Assembly: GCA_958295935.1 (NCBI GenBank)
Contig: OY282385.1
Span: 186,001-250,000 of the forward strand
Length of the DNA stretch: 64,000 bases
Reading direction: 5' to 3'
Origin: an uncultured Dehalococcoidia bacterium
Lineage (GTDB): Bacteria; Chloroflexota; Dehalococcoidia; Lucifugimonadales; Lucifugimonadaceae
Positions 56,501 to 64,000 of this stretch are shown one piece after another; the stretch's first letter is position 1, and every line of letters starts with the position of its first letter. Below the pieces are notes generated by a model. It saw only the letters and a list, made by a program, of their open reading frames with translations. It ran no database searches and was not told the origin of the DNA. Position numbers and translations under genes: made by a program.

Positions 56501-59500
56501 ACCAACCGCAACCACCCAGCCAGCCAGCGGCGACCCGCCGAGCGACGGCCCGTTCGACCTGCGAGGCGAACAGACCGGCGGAAGCGCCACCCTGCCGCCC
56601 ACCGGAGCCAAGGTCAAATGGAGCGACGCCCCCGGCGCCGGGTCCTACCACTTCCAGTACTCCGCGGACGGAACCACATGGGAACCCATGCCCCCGGCCG
56701 GCCACGGATCAGACAACAAGGAGTTCGATCTCCCCAGCGCCCATTTCAACATCGGCACGCCCTACTACTACCGCGTGCGCGGGGTGAACGGCGGCGGGGT
56801 AGGGCAGTGGGACACCATCGACGTCACGCCGGGCGCTCCGGCCGCTTACTCCGGGTTTACTGCCGAAGTTGTAAACGCGTCGGTGCTATTGACATTGGGT
56901 ACCGCGCCAACCAGAGTCTTCGGCAACGACATCACCGAGGTCCGGGTGGAGCGAAGGATAGGCAACTCCGGGCCGTGGGATTCGGTGGCAACCCTTGCCG
57001 CAGGATCCGGGTCCTGGACCGACACCACCGCGGTGGGCAACCGCACCTACGTCTACCGCATCCGCGCAGTCAACTCCGAAGGGGTTGGTGACCCGACGCG
57101 GCAGCTGTCCGTGACCCTCGGACCCGGACGGCCCGACGCTCCCACCGGCCTCAGCGCAGCCGCTTCCACCGCGTCCACCATAGACCTGACCTGGACCGCA
57201 CCCGCCGACGACGGAGGCGCCGCCGTCTCGTCATACATCCTCGAACGCTCGACCGGCGGAGGGACCTACGACGAAGTGACGAGGCCCGCGGCAGGCACAA
57301 CCAGCTACGAGGACACCGGCCTCACCCCCAACACGGCGTACAACTACCGCATCCTGGCCGTGAACGAGCACGGAACAGGCCCGTGGTCCACCATACTCTC
57401 CCTAACGACGCCCGCCACCTCCAGGCCCGCGCGCACAACCGACCTGACCGCTACCAAGGACGCAACCGACAGCTCTACTAGGATCGACCTGTCCTGGACC
57501 GCAGCCGCAGCCAACGGATCCGCCATCCTCCGCTACAACATCCAGCGCAAGGCCGGCTCCGGAAACTACATAAACATTGGCTCTACAAACGAGACCAGCT
57601 TCTCCAACCCTGGCCTGTTGCCCGGTACGACGTACACCTTCCGCGTCCGAGCCGTGAACTCCCTGGGCAACGCCGCATGGTCCAACGAGGCCTCCGAAAC
57701 GACGGACGACACGCCCGATCAAGTAACGGACCTCGCCGCAACAGCCGCAAGCTCGACCGCGATCCGACTGACCTGGACCACGCCCGCAGACAACGGAGAA
57801 GCCATCAGCGGCTACACACTCTCGCGCAAGACCGGCTCCGGCAACTACGCCGACGTATCCACGTCCATAGCGGCAAGCGCTACCAGCCACGTCGACGCCG
57901 GACTCACCCCCGCAACCGCCTACACCTACCGCATAACCGCTGTCAACCGCATAGGCAACGGCGCATGGTCCAACGAGGCCGCCGCAACCACGCCCGACGA
58001 CGCACCCGCAGCCATAACCGACCTGAGGGCAACCCTCTCGTCCTCTGACCCGTACCGCTCCGTGGCCCTGGAGTGGACCGCGCCCGCCGACCACGGAGAA
58101 GCCATCACCGGATACACCCTCCAGCGCAAGGCCGGCTCAGGAAACTACTCCAACGTATCGACCACGATAGCCGCAGGCGATACCAGCTACTCCGACACCG
58201 GACTCACTCCGGGCACGATCTACACCTACCGCATCCACGCTACGAACTCCATCGGCAACGCCGAGTGGTCCAACGAGCCCGTGGTAACCACGACCGATAC
58301 CGCCGTGCCCGACGCCATAACGGACCTGGAGGCAACCGCCACAAGCACGACCTCGATCATCCTGACGTGGTCAACGCCCGACGACAACGGAGAAACCATC
58401 ACCAGCTACACCCTCCAACGCAGGATCGGGACAGGGAGCTGGGCTGCACTATCAACCGGACCCAGTGCAGCCGCTACCACCTTCACGGACATCGGCCTCA
58501 CGGCCAATACGGCGTACACCTACCGCATACAGGCCTGGAACAGAGAGGGCGCAGGCGCGTGGTCCAACCTAGCCGCCGCAACCACGCTCACCGATCCACC
58601 CGACGCCATAACGGACCTCGCCGCAACCGCCGCAAGCGCGACCTCGATCCGACTGACCTGGACCGCGCCCGCCGACAACGGAGCCGAAATCGACAACTAC
58701 ACCCTCGAGCGCAAGACCGGGACAGGGAACTTTGTTGCACTATCAGGCGGACCTGGCGCAGCCGCTACCACCTTCACGGACACCGGCCTCACGCCCGAAA
58801 CGACCTACACCTACCGCATGCGGGCCTGGAACACAGCGGGCGCAGGCGGGCGGTCCAACGAAGCCACCGAAACTACACCCCCGGCCGGGGCGCCGGTGGC
58901 CGTGTCAGACCTGACCGCAACCGCAAGCTCCACCGCAATAGCGATCGAACTCTCGTGGTCCGCGCCCGACGACAACGGATCCGCCATCACCGGATACACA
59001 CTCCAGCGCAAGACCGGCTCAGGAAACTTCGCCGACGTATCGACCACGATACCCGCAGACGCTACCGCCTACTCCGACGACGACCTCACACCCGCTACCG
59101 CGTACACCTACCGCATCCGAGCCGCCAACGTCATAGGCGACGGCCCCTGGTCCAACGAGGACAGCGCAACCACCGGAAACGCTCCCCCCGCAGCCATAAC
59201 CGACCTGGCCGCAACCAGGGACGCAACCAACGGCGACACCGAGATCGACCTGAGCTGGACCGCGCCCGCCGCCCACGGAGCCGCCATCACCGGATACACA
59301 CTCCAGCGCAAGAGCGGGGCAGGGGAGTACGCCAACATATCCACGACGATAGCCGCAAGCGCTACCGGCTACTCCGACACCGGCCTCACACCCGGCACGA
59401 CCTACACCTACCAAATCCGCGCCGCCAACTCCCTGGGCCCCGCCGAATGGTCCAACGAGGAGAGCGAAACCACGGACAACGCCGCACCCGCAGCCATAAC

Positions 59501-62500
59501 GGACCTGAGGGCAACCCTCTCGACCTCTGACCCGTACCGCTCCGTGGCCTTGCAGTGGACCGCGCCCGCCGACAACGGAGAAGCCATCACCGGATACACA
59601 CTCCAGCGCAAGGCCGGCTCCGGAGCCTACTCCAACGTATCGACCGCGATAGCCGCCGACGCTACCAGCTACTCCGACACCGGCCTCACGCCCGGCACGA
59701 CCTACACCTACCGACTGCGGGCCGTCAACTCCGTAGGCGCCGGCGAATGGTCCAACGAACCCGCAGTAACCACGACGGATACCGCCGCGCCGGACGCCAT
59801 TGCTCTCACCGCAACCAAGGACGCAACCAACGGCAAGACCGAAATCAACCTGACGTGGTCAACCCCCGACGATAACGGAGAAGACATCACCGCCTACCGA
59901 CTGGAACGCAAGGTCGGATCCGGCTCCTTCACGCTGTTGTCGGCCTCCATAGACGTCGGCGCTACCGCGTACTCCGACACCGGCCTCACCCCGGCAACCA
60001 CATACGCCTACCGACTGCGGGCCGCCAACTCCGTAGGCAACGGCGCATGGTCCAACGAAGCCGACGATACCACGGACAACGACGTACCCGCCGCCGTGGC
60101 AGACCTGCTCGCATCGGCCACAGACTTGACCACGATCCGCATTACCTGGACCGCACCCGCCGCCAACGGCGCAGCCATCAGCGGATACACCCTCCAGCGC
60201 AAGACCGGCACAGGAAACTACGCCAACGTATCCACGACGATAGCCGCCGGCGCAACCAGCTACGAGGACACCAGTCTCACGGCCGCAACCACGTACACGT
60301 ACCAAATCCGCGCCGTGAACTCCGTCGGCAACGCGGAATGGTCCAACGAAGCCACCGAAACTACACCCGCGGCAGGCGCGCCGTCGGCCGTGTCAGACCT
60401 GACCGCAACCGCAAGCTCCACCGCGATAGCGATCGACCTCTCGTGGTCCGCGCCGACAACCAACGGATCCGCCATCACCGGATACACCCTCCAGCGCAAG
60501 ACCGGCTCAGGAAACTACGCCGACGTATCCACGACGATACCCGCAGACGCTACCGCGTACGCCGACGAAGACGACGACCTCACACCCGCAACCGAATACA
60601 CCTACCGCATCCGAGCCGCCAGCTCCGCCGGCAACGGCCCCTGGTCCAACGAGGAGAGCGCTACCACCGGAAACGCTCCGCCCGCAGCCGTGACAGACCT
60701 GGCCGCAACCTCCGTAGGCGCGAGATCGATCAGCCTGTCCTGGACCCCGCCCGCCAACAACGGATCCCCCATCATCGAATACGTCGTCCACCGCCGGGTC
60801 CTCACAGGGTTCCCCTCGGAAGCGCAGTTCTTACTAACAGCGCGCGCTACCGACTTCACCGACTTCCGCCTCAAGCCCGCAACCCAATACGGCTACCGCA
60901 TCCGCGCGACCAACTCCCTGGGCGACGGCGAGTGGTCCGAAGAAGTCTTGATAACCACGGGCCCCGCCGAACCCGGAGTCATCATAGGCCTGACCGCAAC
61001 CGCCGGATCCTCTGACCCGCACCGCTCCGTGGATCTGACGTGGACCGCGCCGCCAACCAGCGGCGCCACCATCACCGCCTACACCCTTCAGCGCAAGACC
61101 GGCTCAGGAACCTACGCGAACGTATCGACGACCATAGCCGCCGACGCTACCAGCTACTCCGACACCGGCCTCACACCCGGCGCGACCTACGCCTACCGCA
61201 TCCGAGCCGCCAACTCCACAGGCGAAGGAGAGTGGTCGGCCGAACGCAGCGTAACCACCACGGACACTTCCAAGCCCGCCGCCATAACCGACCTCGACGC
61301 AACCAAGGACGCGAACAACGGCGCGACCGAGATCGACCTGACGTGGTCAACCCCCAACGCCAACGGAGAAGACATCACCGCCTACCGACTGGAACGCAAG
61401 GCCGGATCCGGCTCCTACGCACTGCTCTCGTCGTCCATAGCCGTCAGCGATACCACATACTCCGACACAGGACTCTCACTCGGCACTACCTACACCTACC
61501 GACTCCGAGCCGCCAACTCCATAGGCGACGCCGAGTGGTCCAACGAGGACAGCGCAACGACCGACTCCGGCGTGCCCGCGCGCATAACCGACCTGCTTGC
61601 AGAGACGGCAAGCTCGACCTCGATCTACATTTCGTGGACCCCGCCAGACGACAACGGATCCGCCCTCACCGGATACACCATCCAGCGCAAGACCGTCGAC
61701 GGCTCCTACGTCGAATTAGACAGGGACTTCCACCCCGCCGCAGACGGCTGGACCGACGGCTTCCTCACCCCCTTGACCGCGTACACCTACCGACTCCGCG
61801 CTACGAACTCCCTCGGCAACTCGGAATGGTCCAACGAAACGACCGCAACTACCACGGCCGACGGCTCGCCCAACAACGTAATTGACATGGCCGCAACCGC
61901 CCTAAGCCCGACCTCGATCCGCCTTACCTGGACCGCGCCCGACGACAACGGATTAGCCCTCACCGGATACCGCCTGGAACGCAAGGCCGGTCCGCCGCTG
62001 CGGCGAGCCGAACAACGCCCGGACCCCGATACCGGCTCATTCACACTGGTGTCGTCCACCATCGCAGGCAGCGCTACCACCTACACCGACACCGGCCTGG
62101 CGCCCGGCACCAAGTACACGTACCGACTCGTGGCCGTCAACGCCGGAGGCGACTCCCCATGGTCCAACGACCCCAGCGCTACCACGGACCCCATCCGGCC
62201 CGAACCCGTAACCGACCTGACCGCTGCCAAAGACGCTGACAATGGCGCCAGGGAGATCAACCTGTCCTGGACCGCGCCCCACGACAACGGCGCCGACATC
62301 ACCTCATACACACTCCAGCGCAAGGCCGGCTCAGGAGACTACGCGAACGTATCCACGACGATAGCCGGCGCCGCTACCAGCTACTCCGACACCGGCCTCA
62401 CACCCGCAACCGCGTACACGTACCAAATCCTGGCCGTCAACTCCGAGGGCAACAGCGCCTGGTCCAACGACCCCTCCGAAACCACGGACAACGCCCCGCC

Positions 62501-64000
62501 CGCAGCCGTGACAAACCTGGCCGCAACCAGCGTAGGCGCGAACACGATTGGCCTGTCGTGGACCGCACCCGCCGCACACGGAGCAGCCATCACCGGATAC
62601 ACCCTCCAGCGAAAGACCGGCTCAGGAGACTACGAGAACGTATCCACCTCCATCGCGGCTAGCGCTACCACCCACCCCGACCTCGGCCTCACACCCGCAA
62701 CCGCGTACACCTACCGCATTCGCGCCAGAAACGCCGAAGGCGAAGGCGCATGGTCCAATGAAGACGACGCAACCACGAACAACGACGCACCCGCAGCCGT
62801 GACAGACCTCGACGCAACCGCCGCAAGCGCGACCTCGATCCGACTGACCTGGACCGCACCCGCCGCACACGGAGCAGCCATCAGCAGCTACACCCTCCAG
62901 CGCAAGACCGGCTCGGGAAACTACGCCAACGTAGCGACGAACATAGCGGCCAGCGCTACCAGCCACACGGACACCGGCCTCACGCCCGCAACCGCGTACA
63001 CCTACCAAATCCGCGCCGTGAACTCCATTGGCAACGGCGCATGGTCCAACCAACCATCCGAAACCACCCCCTCCGGCCAGGCTCCGTCCCCCGTGTCCGA
63101 CCTGACCGCAACCAGGGACGCAACCAACGGCGCGACGGAGATCGACCTGGCATGGACCGCGCCCGCCACCGGTGCATCCGCCATAACCGAATACACCCTG
63201 CAGCGCAAGAGCGGCACAGGAAACTACGCCGACATAGCGACGAACATCGAGGCCAGCGAGACCGGCTACTCCGACACCGGCCTGACCCCCGGCACGACCT
63301 ACACCTACCGCATTCGCGCCGCCAACACCCAGGGCAACGCCGCCTGGTCCAGCGAAACCAGCGAAACCACGAACAACGCCGCGCCCGCAGCCATAACCGA
63401 CCTCGCCGCAAACCACGCAAGCGCAACCTCGATCCGCCTTACCTGGACCGCGCCCAACGCCCACGGCGCCGCAATCACCGCCTACACACTCCAGCGCAAG
63501 ACCGGCTCAGGGAAATACGCCGACGTATTGACGACGATACCCGCCGGCGATACCGGATACACCGACACCGGCCTCGCAGCCGGCACTGAATACACCTACC
63601 GGATTCGGGCTGCTAACTCCCTGGGCAACGGCGAATGGTCCAACGAGCCCAGCGCAACGCCGCAGGGCCCGCCCGATGAAATAACCGACCTCGCCGCAAC
63701 CTCCGCAAGCGCAACCTCGATCAGCCTGACCTGGACCGCGCCCGCCGCCAACGGAGCCGCCATCACCGGATACACACTCCAGCGCAAGACCGGCACGGGA
63801 ACCTACGAGGACGTTGCCACCTCCACCATAGCCGTCAGCGCTACCGGCTACTCCGACACCGGCCTCACGGTCGGAACCGAATACACCTACCGAATCCGCG
63901 CCGCCAACTCCCTGGGCGACGGCGGGTGGTCGAACGAGGCAAGCGCAACGACGCAGGCCGTAGCCCCGCCGCCCCCGCCGCCGCCACCCCCGCCAGCCCC
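47502..64000 (+). CDS. Giant exported protein with about 55 fibronectin type III modules (3' end outside window)
   Basis: One frame runs without a stop from the ATG at 47502 to the window edge, at least 5,499 codons. GAGG lies 11 bases upstream. A signal peptide (WWKAAAAVLLAVLLTF, with the likely cleavage site after ARA at residue 32) is followed from residue 37 by tandem FN3 modules of about 96-112 residues. I count about 55. The module pattern is TDLTAT, a Leu-Trp strand (LTWTAP), YTLQRKTGSG, TSYSDTGLTP, YTYRIRA, WSNE and a Thr-rich linker. No Cys was noticed. At residue 5486 a Pro-rich run begins, so a linker to another domain probably follows. Such proteins usually act in adhesion or as a cell-surface stalk; no enzymatic domain is seen here. 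Codon style matches the genome. Confidence 0.93.
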   Translation, partial: MGGWDRASWWKAAAAVLLAVLLTFASTDGARAQTERAKVTDLSATAHATNGATQINLTWSTPTGGSTITGYKLQRKTSTTSYVEVTSSIAASATSYTDTGLTPGTTYTYVISALDSEGEAGLASADASATTDSTAPAVVSDLAAALHTTYVATQINLTWTAPNPHGEQITGYAIQRKAGSGSFANISTEIAASATSYEDTGLTPSTTYTYQIRASNSVGDAAWSADASATTQASQPPSKITDLAATATSSHAITLTWSAPDVIDAAITGYTLQRKAGSGSYAEVSSTIAAEDTSYYDTGLTPEVRYTYRIRAENSVGNGVWSNEASATTVRAERPSAVFDLRGVQEGGSATAGPTSTRLRWTRANGDDDYYHVFWNDGGTWKRQAITPPSALDTFTYANQHLTAGRTYSYRVLAGSWTQGQGPFQYVDITVGAPAAGTLSAPTVSNASVVLSWTASTRVFGNAITGFRVERRIGTTEPWSLVTTTDSTTTTYTDDTAAGNTAYYYRIRALNSVGVGDATRQQAVTVGAGRPSAPTGLGATASGSAAIDLAWTAPDNGGAAITGYTLQRKSGEGSYANVSASIGAGDTAYSDSGLTPGTEYTYRIRAANSHGSGGWSSEASETTDNVVPEAVADLRATKDATNNTTEIDLSWTAPDDNGRPITAYTLQRKIGSRGDYADVATSTISVSATSYSDTGLSPGTTYTYRIRAANSEGPAEWSNEPSETTDANVPDEVTGLTATKDETNGDTQINLTWTAPENDGGAAISGYTLQRKSGSGQYADVSTEIAASATSYSDSGLTPATEYTYRISAENSAGSSEWSNEPSATTDIAPPARIEDLQAIKDAIDAASKINLQWTPPADNGSLITGYNIRRKVGGGSYVIISTTTIATSTYSDVGLMPGAAYTYQVRARNSEGDADWSNEGTETTDATAPEAVADLDATANGVRRVDLSWTAPTNNGAAISSYTLARKTGSGNYADISTTIAGSATAHSDTGLTPATTYTYRIRAVNSVGPSDWSNEASVNTGTAAPDAVTGMTATKSGTSRVDIAWTAPATNGAAISGYHLDRKAGSGSYASVSTSIAASATSYADTGLAAGITYTYRIRAASSAGNAGWSNEPTATTDSSAPSRITDLTATKNGARRVDLAWSTPAPNGEAITGYRLERKIGSGSYTLLTSAIAVTATSYSDTGLTPGTAYTYHIRAANSEGDAAWSNEASVNTGTSPPDEVTGMTATKIGSSRVDLAWTAPATNGSAITGYHLDRKAGSGSYASVSTSIAASATSYSDTGLPAGITYTYRIRAASSAGNADWSNEPTATTDSTEPARITDLTATKNGGRRIDLAWSKPAPNGEAITGYTLQRKTGSGSFATVSTSISASATSYSDTGLSPVTTYTYSIWATNSEGDAPWSNTASATTDAAAPDKITTLSATASGNTVSLSWTAPANNGAAINGYRLMALTVDRPFGIVLLNFVATTTYSHTNLRYGTLHAYRVQARNSVGTGPYSDYAQVTTGTDVPAAITNLSATRDATNGDTEIDLTWSTPAPRGSAMTGYTLQRKSGSGDFANVSTSIVATATSYSDTGLTPGTTYTYRIRAVNSVGAAGWSNEESETTDAAKPDAVADLTATKDATNSDTEIDLAWTAPANNGAAIASYTLQRKSGSGNFENVSTAIGASATAYSDTGLTPATAYTYRIRAVNSVGNADWSNEESETTDAAKPAAVTDLTATKDATNGSTEIDLAWTAPAANGAAIASYTLQRKSGSGNFENVSTSIAASATAYSDTGLTPATAYTYRIRAVNSVGDAAWSNEESETTDAAKPDAVTGLTATKDATNSSTEIDLAWTAPAANGAAISGYHLDRKAGSGSYASVSTTIGASATAYADTGLTPGTAYTYRIRAVNSVGNADWSNEPTATTDNVPDAVTGLTATKDATNGDTEVDLAWTAPADNGAAITSYTLQRKSGAGGFANVSTTIGASATSYSDTGLTPATTYTYRIRAVNSVGNGGWSNEDSATTDNSAPAAVTDLAATTASSSAISLTWTAPVNNGAAITSYTLQSKTGSGNFADVSTTIGASDTAYTHTGLAATTIYTYRIRAVNSVGDGAWSNEPSAATGTAPPSAITNLSATKDATNGATEIDLAWSAPSPNGAAITSYTLQRKTGSESFANVSTTIGASATSYSDTGLTPATEYTYRIRAANSVGPAGWSNEDSATTDNAPPDGITDLTATKDATNGKTEIDLTWSAPAANGRPITGYTLQRKTGSGTYADGSTVLGISATAYSDTGLTPGTTYTYRVRAINSLGDGAWSNEPSATTDKDAPADITDLAATANGARGINLTWTAPNNHGEAITAYTLQRKTGSGTYADVATSTADIAVSATSYADTGLTPATEYTYRLRATNAIDDAEWSNEPSATTAADVPDAITDLEATPGADDPYRSVDLEWTTPENNGAAIDRYSVRVRWGTPEQMQWKLVNTADAVVDGSKTTYTWDTSTTPNLTPGVTYRYDIFVRNSVGNSAGSNVATVTTQDTAAPDAITDLAATKDATNGATEIDLSWTAPDANGEAITGYVLQRKTGSGTYATTTASIAASATSYSDTGLSPVTEYTYRLRAVNSRGNAAWSNEDSATTDPDVPDVIDDLVATKDATNGETQINLTWSAPDANGSPITGYTIQRISDDRPTWTNLPSIPATATSYSDTGLAPGNEHAYSIRATNSIGDAEWSSHALATTDAAQVPTKITTLAATAASSTAINLSWTAPAERGSAIISYTLQRKTGAGSYATTTTEIAADATTHTDSGLTPATAYTYRISAVNSVGAGEWSNEPNAETHRAPPGRITDLRATKTGARSIRLFWGSPAANGRAISAYTLQRKAGSEDYVVVSSSIDVGATIYDDTGVAPATAYTYRIRARNALGNAEWSNESSATTDNAAPDAVTDLTATAASSTAVRLTWTAPPANGRTITAYTLQRKAGAGGYDDVAPGPAVGDTGYLDVALAGGTLYTYRIRAVNSVGNGGWSNEPTATTQPASGDPPSDGPFDLRGEQTGGSATLPPTGAKVKWSDAPGAGSYHFQYSADGTTWEPMPPAGHGSDNKEFDLPSAHFNIGTPYYYRVRGVNGGGVGQWDTIDVTPGAPAAYSGFTAEVVNASVLLTLGTAPTRVFGNDITEVRVERRIGNSGPWDSVATLAAGSGSWTDTTAVGNRTYVYRIRAVNSEGVGDPTRQLSVTLGPGRPDAPTGLSAAASTASTIDLTWTAPADDGGAAVSSYILERSTGGGTYDEVTRPAAGTTSYEDTGLTPNTAYNYRILAVNEHGTGPWSTILSLTTPATSRPARTTDLTATKDATDSSTRIDLSWTAAAANGSAILRYNIQRKAGSGNYINIGSTNETSFSNPGLLPGTTYTFRVRAVNSLGNAAWSNEASETTDDTPDQVTDLAATAASSTAIRLTWTTPADNGEAISGYTLSRKTGSGNYADVSTSIAASATSHVDAGLTPATAYTYRITAVNRIGNGAWSNEAAATTPDDAPAAITDLRATLSSSDPYRSVALEWTAPADHGEAITGYTLQRKAGSGNYSNVSTTIAAGDTSYSDTGLTPGTIYTYRIHATNSIGNAEWSNEPVVTTTDTAVPDAITDLEATATSTTSIILTWSTPDDNGETITSYTLQRRIGTGSWAALSTGPSAAATTFTDIGLTANTAYTYRIQAWNREGAGAWSNLAAATTLTDPPDAITDLAATAASATSIRLTWTAPADNGAEIDNYTLERKTGTGNFVALSGGPGAAATTFTDTGLTPETTYTYRMRAWNTAGAGGRSNEATETTPPAGAPVAVSDLTATASSTAIAIELSWSAPDDNGSAITGYTLQRKTGSGNFADVSTTIPADATAYSDDDLTPATAYTYRIRAANVIGDGPWSNEDSATTGNAPPAAITDLAATRDATNGDTEIDLSWTAPAAHGAAITGYTLQRKSGAGEYANISTTIAASATGYSDTGLTPGTTYTYQIRAANSLGPAEWSNEESETTDNAAPAAITDLRATLSTSDPYRSVALQWTAPADNGEAITGYTLQRKAGSGAYSNVSTAIAADATSYSDTGLTPGTTYTYRLRAVNSVGAGEWSNEPAVTTTDTAAPDAIALTATKDATNGKTEINLTWSTPDDNGEDITAYRLERKVGSGSFTLLSASIDVGATAYSDTGLTPATTYAYRLRAANSVGNGAWSNEADDTTDNDVPAAVADLLASATDLTTIRITWTAPAANGAAISGYTLQRKTGTGNYANVSTTIAAGATSYEDTSLTAATTYTYQIRAVNSVGNAEWSNEATETTPAAGAPSAVSDLTATASSTAIAIDLSWSAPTTNGSAITGYTLQRKTGSGNYADVSTTIPADATAYADEDDDLTPATEYTYRIRAASSAGNGPWSNEESATTGNAPPAAVTDLAATSVGARSISLSWTPPANNGSPIIEYVVHRRVLTGFPSEAQFLLTARATDFTDFRLKPATQYGYRIRATNSLGDGEWSEEVLITTGPAEPGVIIGLTATAGSSDPHRSVDLTWTAPPTSGATITAYTLQRKTGSGTYANVSTTIAADATSYSDTGLTPGATYAYRIRAANSTGEGEWSAERSVTTTDTSKPAAITDLDATKDANNGATEIDLTWSTPNANGEDITAYRLERKAGSGSYALLSSSIAVSDTTYSDTGLSLGTTYTYRLRAANSIGDAEWSNEDSATTDSGVPARITDLLAETASSTSIYISWTPPDDNGSALTGYTIQRKTVDGSYVELDRDFHPAADGWTDGFLTPLTAYTYRLRATNSLGNSEWSNETTATTTADGSPNNVIDMAATALSPTSIRLTWTAPDDNGLALTGYRLERKAGPPLRRAEQRPDPDTGSFTLVSSTIAGSATTYTDTGLAPGTKYTYRLVAVNAGGDSPWSNDPSATTDPIRPEPVTDLTAAKDADNGAREINLSWTAPHDNGADITSYTLQRKAGSGDYANVSTTIAGAATSYSDTGLTPATAYTYQILAVNSEGNSAWSNDPSETTDNAPPAAVTNLAATSVGANTIGLSWTAPAAHGAAITGYTLQRKTGSGDYENVSTSIAASATTHPDLGLTPATAYTYRIRARNAEGEGAWSNEDDATTNNDAPAAVTDLDATAASATSIRLTWTAPAAHGAAISSYTLQRKTGSGNYANVATNIAASATSHTDTGLTPATAYTYQIRAVNSIGNGAWSNQPSETTPSGQAPSPVSDLTATRDATNGATEIDLAWTAPATGASAITEYTLQRKSGTGNYADIATNIEASETGYSDTGLTPGTTYTYRIRAANTQGNAAWSSETSETTNNAAPAAITDLAANHASATSIRLTWTAPNAHGAAITAYTLQRKTGSGKYADVLTTIPAGDTGYTDTGLAAGTEYTYRIRAANSLGNGEWSNEPSATPQGPPDEITDLAATSASATSISLTWTAPAANGAAITGYTLQRKTGTGTYEDVATSTIAVSATGYSDTGLTVGTEYTYRIRAANSLGDGGWSNEASATTQAVAPPPPPPPPPPA
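48507..49385 (+). repeat. Three-module block of the FN3 protein, copy 1
   Basis: This divergent triad opens with FDLRGVQEGGSAT, has TRVFGNAITGFRVERRIG in its second module, and GRPSAPTGLGATAS opens the third. The first module lacks the YTLQRK strand. A second copy lies at 56541-57428 with the same order and landmarks. Confidence 0.8.
50583..51746 (+). repeat. Tandem duplication of a two-module, 582-base unit
   Basis: Units 50583-51164 and 51165-51746 each contain a module with YHLDRKAGSGSYASVSTSIA or its partner, in the same order. Module starts are spaced exactly 291 bases. VTGMTATK and RITDLTATKNG mark equivalent modules in both units. Confidence 0.8.
52032..53228 (+). repeat. Run of four nearly identical 300-base FN3 modules
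   Basis: Modules start at 52032, 52332, 52632 and 52932, exactly 300 bases apart, and share long identical nucleotide stretches (for example ACTAAAGACGCAACCAAC and CTCCAGCGCAAGAGCGGCTC). A shorter fifth module starts at 53229. The near identity implies recent tandem duplication or gene conversion. Confidence 0.85.
56541..57428 (+). repeat. Three-module block of the FN3 protein, copy 2
   Basis: This is the second copy of the triad at 48507. It begins FDLRGEQTGGSAT, has TRVFGNDITEVRVERRIG in the second module, and GRPDAPTGLSAAAS opens the third. Divergence from copy 1 is large, so the duplication is older than the 300-base tandem runs. Confidence 0.8.

Noticed and set aside
47510-63589. Many Arg/His-rich plus-strand frames (for example 58073-59530 and 60047-61015) and Gly/Val-rich minus-strand frames in the last quarter
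   Set aside because: They are shadows of the repeated FN3 coding sequence in other frames; their repeats mirror the module repeats, and only the frame from 47502 has a signal peptide and family motifs.
1-64000. tRNA, rRNA, transposase or prophage genes
   Set aside because: None recognised on either strand by reading for typical motifs; a dedicated RNA or IS search could still find a weak case.

Overview
The window is GC-rich and gene-dense. Gene content and style point to a Chloroflexota bacterium, most likely the Dehalococcoidia/SAR202-type lineage. The pointers are several peptide-type ABC systems, substrate-binding lipoproteins with Val/Thr/Glu-rich tethers after an LAAC or VVAC lipobox, an enolase-superfamily enzyme, a class V (archaeal-type) FBP aldolase/phosphatase and a double-length ThyX-like protein. 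This assignment is inference from content; no rRNA or tRNA gene was seen.

Layout. 1-13.8 kb: three peptide/nickel-type ABC import units in series. The first is a partial DppB plus DppC, the other two are SBP-DppB-DppC, and none has an ATPase gene. A FG-GAP/ASPIC lipoprotein and the FBP aldolase/phosphatase lie between them, and a GNAT gene follows. 13.9-18 kb: an argininosuccinate-lyase-like enzyme, an MBL-fold hydrolase, a small membrane protein (minus strand) and a mandelate racemase-type enzyme. 18.1-25.6 kb (minus strand): a THI5/NMT1-type binding protein, the ThyX-like protein, a 2-oxoacid dehydrogenase E1alpha-E1beta-E2 set, and folD. 25.8-30.9 kb (plus): acpS, nnrD, coaX and coaBC, a cluster for CoA and cofactor supply and repair, then a small unknown gene and an RraA-family enzyme. 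A roughly 0.8 kb, partly AT-richer gap follows. 31.7-34.4 kb: valS (minus). 34.8-40.4 kb: a branched-chain amino-acid-type ABC importer livG-livF-livH-livM, with its presumed binding protein convergent on the other strand behind a clear intrinsic terminator. 40.8-47.1 kb: a GH127-like glycosidase candidate, comM, a solitary DNA methyltransferase, a thiolase and an L-2-amino-thiazoline-4-carboxylate hydrolase homologue.

The last quarter (47.1-64 kb) is the unusual part. A decayed copy of part of comM overlaps the 3' end of the hydrolase gene. It is followed by a 24-base poly-C tract and then by one uninterrupted reading frame from 47502 to the window edge (at least 5,499 codons). This encodes a signal peptide and about 55 fibronectin type III modules, and a proline run is entered at the edge. 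The modules carry signs of recent tandem duplication, module mosaicism and an ancient three-module duplication. Because the frame does not end inside the window, only short shadow frames close there; those Arg/His-rich or Gly/Val-rich frames are not genes.

The genes together suggest an aerobic or facultative heterotroph that scavenges peptides and amino acids and degrades organic acids, with a very large secreted or surface protein that may mediate attachment.
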